NCBI GenBank assembly: GCA_021030915.1
Contig: JAGEMR010000007.1
Span: forward strand, 310,001-374,000
DNA length: 64,000 nt
Origin: Astrothelium macrocarpum
Lineage: Eukaryota; Ascomycota; Dothideomycetes; Trypetheliales; Trypetheliaceae
Direction: 5' to 3'
Position numbers and translations under genes: made by a program
Part shown: piece by piece, positions 58,591-64,000 of the stretch
Position numbering within the stretch: position 1 is the first letter of the stretch
Layout of the letters: each line of letters opens with the position of its first letter
Notes under the pieces: model-generated
Database searches by the model: none
Seen by the model: only the letters and a program-made list of their open reading frames with translations
What the model was told of the DNA's origin: nothing

Positions 58591-59967
58591 CTCCTGTATT
58601 TTTACCAAGATTTGACTGCACTCAGTATACCCATATCAAAACTATACTTTCTGATGACCCTTTTCGAAAATTGTAATGCAGTATTTTTGATTAGTACGGT
58701 TCGTCAATCCCATTATTACCCAGTCCTCTTACGTCCACGCTTGAGCTTTTCATGTATTCTCAACCATAACCGTACTCGATTGTATATCCAAGATTGTTTC
58801 TGTTTAATATGATCATACAAACCTCATGGCTATATGATGAATAGATCATCGTCAGCCCGGATACTCTTGAGGACCTGGGTGCAACAATTACGGCTTCCCA
58901 GGACCGAAAGTTGTGTTCAAATTCGACTTGTGCCGTATTGCCAATCACTGTATATGTTTGGGAGCAGATAGATCACTACGAAGTTCAATATATTAGCATT
59001 GGCTTGTTCAAGCGAGTCGTGCATTACGGTGGCCGGAATTAGAGCCCGGGGCTTGCGGCCAGTCTTGGTAGGTTTGACGACCAAATTTCCAGAAAAGATT
59101 AGAAGAGCTCTGTAGAGATAGTCACGCAACCATAATCCTGAGAACAGTGTAGTACTGCGTTCTTATACTATAGGAGCCACCATATCCCTACCTAACCGTC
59201 TATCGACCTCGGATCGCTTGGGTGTCCTGTGAATCAGAAACTTGTCGTAAAAAATGAGTGAGTTTATTTTCCAAATACACGAATGCAGATACGATTTTGT
59301 ATTTTATGAAGATTGGGATTGCTTAGTATAGGACACCAACAGAAAACAAGCAATCTCTCAATCACATCAAATACTGATGAAAAGAGCCTTTCTCCGCAAA
59401 GCACAAAGCATCGAATTGGGCTAGCCAAATATTTCCATTCGGAGTTCCCTATGACTTCATACATATCCAATGTTAGGACACCATCTCAAACACTAGCAAT
59501 GCTCTTCTTCCAAAAGAGTAGAGATTCATCCTCTTAGAGGCCCCGGCCACAGGCTCAACACAAGCTTAAAACATTATATGAACCATACTAGAATGAGTCA
59601 CGTATAGCTGACCGAACTGAGCCAAAATTGTCTGGCGGCACGACGAAATGGTGTCATTATCCAAACACAAACAGATTGACCCGAAGCACGCATGCTTGAA
59701 TAGGAAGCCAGCTTCGTGTATGGTCCAGCTCGAGTCACTACTGTGACGAAAAGCTACTGCCAGTGATGTTGACCAGGCTAGTGTTGATCCGCCGATACGT
59801 CGTCTGTATCGTGAGTCAACAAAGCATCCTGTCCGAAGCGCGGCTCTGGTTTGCTTTTAGTGAAAATCATACGTTCTGGACCTCCTCGTCGTTTTGCCTT
59901 CCAATATCTTACAAGTGGAGTCACTCAAATCACTTTCAAATCACTTTTTCCATCGCACGTCCGTCTC
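58591..59967. other. Intergenic, convergent 3' gap
   Basis: About 1.4 kb between the PPR-like gene (+) and Tim22 (-). Open frames of 60-75 codons on both strands show no motif. No gene is seen. Confidence 0.5.
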
Positions 59968-60700
59968 TTAGATGACTTTTCGGCTTCCTTCGTCTGAAGG
60001 CATCCTGAGGTAGACTTCGATTGCCGCACTGAAAGCCGCGAAACCTGCGCATCCCAATGCCGCAGCCTGCGGGCCCGCTTTATATGCCAGAGCACCGCCG
60101 GTGATACAGCCACCAGCAATGCCGTTATATATGTCATTTTTCGCCCGCAACTAAGGTCCGTCAGCTTCTCGTGGTTTAATTTCAAGGCAAGCCAGCACGG
60201 CGAATATGTACCCACCGCTTCAATCGTGCATTCCGTTCCTGAAAACACTGCTCCGATCATCCCGAAATTTTTGGCGCTGCTCCAGCTCGATTTTCCCATG
60301 TCTTTGAACCCACGCACAATCTGCTGACGCGTGGAGAGATTGAGCATCTCTTGACCTTGTGGAGTCATCGGCGTATCGTAGCGCATCTAAAGTCGACGTA
60401 GGTCTCAGTGTCCAAGAAAGTGTGTCACCAGGGTAGGATGATGCTTACACTCGCCATGAACAACCCAAACATTCCTCCAAGGCCGAAACCACCTACACCT
60501 GCAATTGCTGACTTGCCGACACAGCTTTCCATTGCCGCTGTCATCTGTATACACATAAGTAAGAATATCCGAACTCTCCACTGGGGAAAAAGCTATTCCC
60601 TCACGTATTTGATCATCTGTTGCTCTTTCACCTGCTGCTCTGATAGTCCAGCATTTTGTCCTCCAAGGCTACCAAGCGGTGAGCCGCCCGGAAAGCTCAT
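59968..60700 (-). CDS. tim22: Mitochondrial import inner membrane translocase subunit Tim22
   Basis: Channel-forming subunit of the TIM22 complex, which inserts carrier proteins and other multispanning proteins into the inner membrane. Exons on the minus strand: 60700-60605, 60544-60449, 60386-60216, 60150-59968, with introns of 60, 62 and 65 nt, giving 181 aa. Each intron falls at a codon boundary. Family features: AMESCVGKSAIAGVGGFGLGG (first membrane segment with the conserved Cys), MRYDTP, GFKDMGKSSWSSAKNFGMIG and FSGTECTIEA. These are followed by LRAKNDIYNGIAGGCITGGA and AAALGCAGFAAFSAAIE, with the Gly-rich packing of the Tim17/22/23 family. The two Cys in ESCVGK and GTECTI correspond to the pair that forms the disulfide in Tim22. 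Confidence 0.95.
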
Positions 60701-61683
60701 GATACCGCAACCAGCTGTTTTAGATCAGCTGAAGAGACGAGGTATTGCTCTTCCCAAGGAGTGGGAATTCATTTTTGCGGAGTTTGGATGACTAATCCCG
60801 AGCAGACCACCACTAGCCATCGAGTGGAAATGCGACTCAATAAATATCTCTGTTAATTGAAAAGTTCTGAGCTCAGCACAAATTTGTCGATGACTTGAAC
60901 GCTGGTATGCCTGCTGTAGTTAATCAGCTCCTGCCATGCTAAAGAGTCAAGCCCTTCGTTGACTCCATAGCAATGGCATCCGAGCGAACAAAGTCTACGA
61001 ATGTTTCTGTACCAGGATACTATCCTCCTGAAGCCTTATCTAAACCACTACAAGCAGTGCTTTTGCTGAGGATAGCGTATGGCTTTGTATATGATTCTAC
61101 TACGTTTACGTAGTGAATACCTACAGAAGACTGGATCACGAGAACGTAAATTTCAGCAAACTCTACGGCTTCCACTGCAAGTTGAACTTGCGTTGCAATA
61201 GTATGTAGAGTACAACAGTTTCGCGCTATCACGACCGTTGCATTTGTGCGAGCGAGAGGTGTATTTCATTCAATTGGCCACAAAGCGCGAGAAGATAAGA
61301 AGGTAGCATTGAACCCATTGCACTGCAAAGAGTTGACGCTTGAATCTACTCAAGATCTACTCAAGATCTGCAAATCGTATACGAATGAAGTAGTTTACGT
61401 TGGTATGTATAAGCTCAATACGTTTGGTTCCGGTAACCTAAGTCAAGGCAGTCCTATCGACCGACATACCACATGGATAGATGCGTTAATGTACACAGAA
61501 AATTCAAATTCGGTATCTTGGTTGTATAACTCCGTTACTAATGCCTTAGTCATGCTCTATCCGTGGCTTTTGCCAGTGTAGCGTACCCCTTCTGTCCAGC
61601 CATGCTCAGCGCCTTTGAATGCTAATTTCAGCAAAAATAAATGACAGAAACCTCTTGATATTCAGGTCTAGTTTCGTCCCTTG
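60701..61683. other. Intergenic region upstream of Tim22
   Basis: About 980 bp between the Tim22 start and the Ulp2-like stop, both on the minus strand. A 111-codon frame at 61246-61581 plus lacks any motif. No gene is supported. Confidence 0.5.
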
Positions 61684-64000
61684 CTATGCTTCGTGAGATC
61701 CAGGGACAGAAACCACCTTACGTTGTACCGCTGTGACCCCATCTTCTTTTATTATCTCTTGACTGTCGTGGTAAGTGGTCTGAGATTGCCCTTGTTGCGT
61801 TTCATCTTGTGTTTCGATTTGCGACTCGTTTTGGTGCGCCCTCTTGTCCGCTAAGATCGTATCCGCAAAAGCAGATTCACGGAGCTGCGCCACGAGGGCG
61901 CCTGCAAAATCACCAGACTCCGTCCCGTCTTCTTTGTTCTCCATACCGTGTCCTCTGTTCTCTAACTGGTTTGAGGAAACCGGATGCATCTCCTCACTGC
62001 CGGGATTTTCACTATAGCTCTGCTTACCTTCTTCTGCTCTTTGCAATCGAGTTGGTGAGGCGCGCTTTCGGACTGGCTCCTCAGACACAAAAATCACAGA
62101 GTCTTCCAAGGATACAGACTGTGATGGATTGTCTTTAGAAGTTTGTTGTTCCAGTGATGGTGAGCGTTGTGCCCCTCCCCCTAATGCCACGCTATCCGAA
62201 GCTAATGCCAGAGAAGAGGCGAGTTTCGGCACACCGCTGGCTAAATCATTCTCATTGATCTGCGGTGAAGAGAGTTTTGTATTTTTCTTAGAAGGCGAAA
62301 CGGGTCTTGATGCAAATAATGAAACTTCCGCTGGTGTTACGACCTCCGGATCGGAAACCTTCTCTTTCCCTTGGGGTCTGGTACTAGAAATTGACGATGA
62401 CGACGAAAGCCCACGCGTGTTTTGAGGCCGTATCTGTTGGTGTGCTATGTCGTCTGTGATTAATTTCTTGACCTTTGAACCTTGTTTCCTGCTGCGCTTT
62501 CTTTCATCCCTGCCACGCTTTTGCTTGCTGTACAGGTCTTGCAACAAGTCTCGAATTTCGATCCTCATATGACTGGCATTAAGCCCCGACAATCCCACAT
62601 CTTCTCTGCCAATGATCTTTGTCGCAAATTCGTTCGGATTACTCAGAAATCGAAATACGTAGCCGAGGAGGTACAAGCCACAGTCGCAGAAGTTTTTCTG
62701 AAAAGGGATGCTGGCATCAGTAGCGTGATCACCTCGGATATCTTCCTTCTCAATCTGCATGCCTTTCTTGGCAGATCCTTCTTCCATAAGATATTGCTTG
62801 ATATGCTTGATTGTAGTGGATCGCTGATTTCCAAGGGAATCTAGCACAAGAATTGTAGGCTTGTTCGGATCGATCCTCCTTGTCGGACTGGACCTTCTTT
62901 TCCGTCCCTTAGTTAAGGGGCTGTCTATGTGCTGTTGTTGTTGCTTGCCTCCACGTTCGACTCGGCTACATTGCGTTTTCTCTAGTTCATCTACAGTAGA
63001 CTTCTCACTCGACGTTTGCCGATGCTGAACATCCACAGTTTTGTCATCTAAGCGACGAAGTTGTCCTTGCGCCTCGTGGAGTTTTGATCCTGTTGAGAGG
63101 GCGCGAAATCCATGTTCTAGTAGGGACGTGAGAGAGTGCGAAGACTGTGCATCACTGCTTTGATCATTCTGCGGCGTCTGCAAAGCTGCATCACATTCTT
63201 CCTCAGCAATATCCGCGTGCTGTTCCAAGTTGTTGGGCTTGGGGCTATCGTCGTTCTCGTCTTCTAATTTTACGATTTCGTTTTCCACTAGTTTCTTAGG
63301 AAGATTTGGCAGGTGGCAGATGATTGCAACATACCAATGCAAATCTTCGTTGATTGGCACTACAACGTAGTCCATGTTGAATATGTCGACCTTCGAAGTC
63401 CAGCGCTGAACAGCTTTGTAGTTGAAACCTTTCCGGCCATTTTCCTTCGTAGTAAGAGCACTGTAGAAGAAATTACTGAAGAAATAGATATTTGGCTTCC
63501 GAGGAATCAACGCTTCTTGAAAAAGTTCCTCACGGTACCGAAGGAAAAAAGAGACCAGATTGTCGTTCAAAAATTCGCCTTCATCAAGCCGCTCAAGATC
63601 ACGGAAATCCACAGTAGCCCGTCTTGTACCTGTCTCTGGATAGATGACGGATTGATCCCATGGTGGCCCTAATCCAAACTTGACCGAGTACTTTTCCGAC
63701 TCGGTGTCGCCGTCAATCGCGTCGTGGTTGCTATATTTGCCAGGAATTGATTGTCGAGTGGAGTTACGCAGGCCGGCTCTCCTGCTCCGGCTCTCAGTGG
63801 TGATAGCCGTTCCTGACAACGAGCTCACAGAAGCTATCCTGGGACCTTCCACATCATCTTCATATACTATATCCTCTTGAAGGCCGTCCGTGATGCGTGG
63901 CTTTTTGAAGCGTTGGCTATCGACTGGTCTGTGGTGAGATTCTCGTTTACGGTCGTGGTCTAGAGGTCTTTGGCTATCGCTGCGAGTTGGTACGATTGTG
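61684..64000 (-). CDS. Ulp2-like SUMO protease (peptidase C48), N-terminus beyond the window
   Basis: Removes SUMO chains from nuclear proteins. The frame is open from the right edge to the TAG-equivalent stop at 61684, so about 772 codons are seen and the start is missing. The catalytic domain begins at VDFRDLERLDEGEFLNDNLV, a hallmark of the C48 family. It includes PNIYFFSNFFYSAL, a Trp-Tyr-containing EDLHWYVAIICHLPN with the catalytic His, TILVLDSLGN with the Asp, and FQKNFCDCGLYLLGYVF with the Gln and Cys. Between His and Asp lies an insert of about 150 residues of polar, probably disordered sequence, which resembles the split catalytic domains of the Ulp2/SENP6/7 branch rather than Ulp1. 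The C-terminal tail has EDSVIFVSEEP, a SUMO-interacting-motif-like segment. No intron is needed in the visible part. Confidence 0.92.
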   Translation of the reverse strand, partial: TIVPTRSDSQRPLDHDRKRESHHRPVDSQRFKKPRITDGLQEDIVYEDDVEGPRIASVSSLSGTAITTESRSRRAGLRNSTRQSIPGKYSNHDAIDGDTESEKYSVKFGLGPPWDQSVIYPETGTRRATVDFRDLERLDEGEFLNDNLVSFFLRYREELFQEALIPRKPNIYFFSNFFYSALTTKENGRKGFNYKAVQRWTSKVDIFNMDYVVVPINEDLHWYVAIICHLPNLPKKLVENEIVKLEDENDDSPKPNNLEQHADIAEEECDAALQTPQNDQSSDAQSSHSLTSLLEHGFRALSTGSKLHEAQGQLRRLDDKTVDVQHRQTSSEKSTVDELEKTQCSRVERGGKQQQQHIDSPLTKGRKRRSSPTRRIDPNKPTILVLDSLGNQRSTTIKHIKQYLMEEGSAKKGMQIEKEDIRGDHATDASIPFQKNFCDCGLYLLGYVFRFLSNPNEFATKIIGREDVGLSGLNASHMRIEIRDLLQDLYSKQKRGRDERKRSRKQGSKVKKLITDDIAHQQIRPQNTRGLSSSSSISSTRPQGKEKVSDPEVVTPAEVSLFASRPVSPSKKNTKLSSPQINENDLASGVPKLASSLALASDSVALGGGAQRSPSLEQQTSKDNPSQSVSLEDSVIFVSEEPVRKRASPTRLQRAEEGKQSYSENPGSEEMHPVSSNQLENRGHGMENKEDGTESGDFAGALVAQLRESAFADTILADKRAHQNESQIETQDETQQGQSQTTYHDSQEIIKEDGVTAVQRKVVSVPGSHEA

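Noticed and set aside
61246..61581. A 111-codon plus-strand frame between Tim22 and the SUMO protease
   Set aside because: No motif, no codon or splice support and no recognisable relative.

Overview
The window is nuclear DNA of a filamentous ascomycete (Pezizomycotina). Nearly every gene is broken by short introns (about 45-145 nt, GT..AG, often with a CTAAC/CTAAT-like branch site). Genes sit on both strands with no operons. The content is fungal: secreted plant- and fungal-wall hydrolases, a Crh wall transglycosylase, fungal rhodopsin-like membrane proteins, a CYP52-type P450 and a CIA84-like mitochondrial protein. I cannot name the species. I saw no transposon, viral, tRNA, rRNA or CRISPR feature. 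Exon boundaries were placed by hand from splice consensus, reading phase and remembered family motifs; no alignment was run.

Layout. 1-242: 3' end of an unrecognised gene. 0.6-3 kb (-): GH51 alpha-L-arabinofuranosidase with a possible CreA-site cluster upstream. 4.9-6.8 kb (-): sugar transporter. 8.6-10.5 kb (-): dihydrolipoamide dehydrogenase. 11.1-12.0 kb (-): Ubc4/5-type E2. 12.6-14.0 kb (-): glutaryl-CoA dehydrogenase, divergent from FEN1/Rad27 at 14.5-16.0 kb (+). 16-18.6 kb: gene-poor. 18.6-26.7 kb: an accessory-looking block in which two rhodopsin-like membrane proteins flank a divergent flavin monooxygenase / short-chain dehydrogenase pair. 26.7-29.4 kb: gene-poor. 29.4-30.4 kb (+): C2H2 finger protein. 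31-33.3 kb (+): GH74 xyloglucanase. 35.3-37 kb (+): MFS drug-type transporter interrupted by an in-frame TGA. 37.6-39.4 kb (+): UIM-repeat protein. 41.4-43.3 kb (+): GH20 hexosaminidase. 43.8-44.6 kb (+): ribosomal protein eL18, convergent with PRO2 (44.9-46.4 kb, -). 47.2-48.7 kb (+): Crh-type GH16, convergent with a CYP52-like P450 (49.3-51.0 kb, -). 51.7-55.2 kb (-): Rqc2/Tae2. 55.5-56.2 kb (-): zeta-COP, divergent from a PPR-like mitochondrial protein (56.4-58.6 kb, +). 60.0-60.7 kb (-): Tim22. 61.7 kb to the right edge (-): Ulp2-like SUMO protease, N-terminus missing.

The genes fall into three groups. Housekeeping: FEN1, eL18, Rqc2, zeta-COP, Tim22, PRO2, LPD1, the E2 and the SUMO protease. 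Carbohydrate and wall enzymes: GH51, GH74, GH20 and Crh with a sugar transporter, consistent with a plant-associated or saprotrophic life. Accessory metabolism: the FMO/SDR pair, the P450 and the broken efflux-type transporter. The best leads are the FMO/SDR block with paired CGG motifs in its shared promoter, the UIM-repeat protein, the in-frame stop in the transporter, the 5-nt exon in FEN1, and the Ulp2-like protease with a long insert between catalytic residues and a SUMO-binding-like motif.
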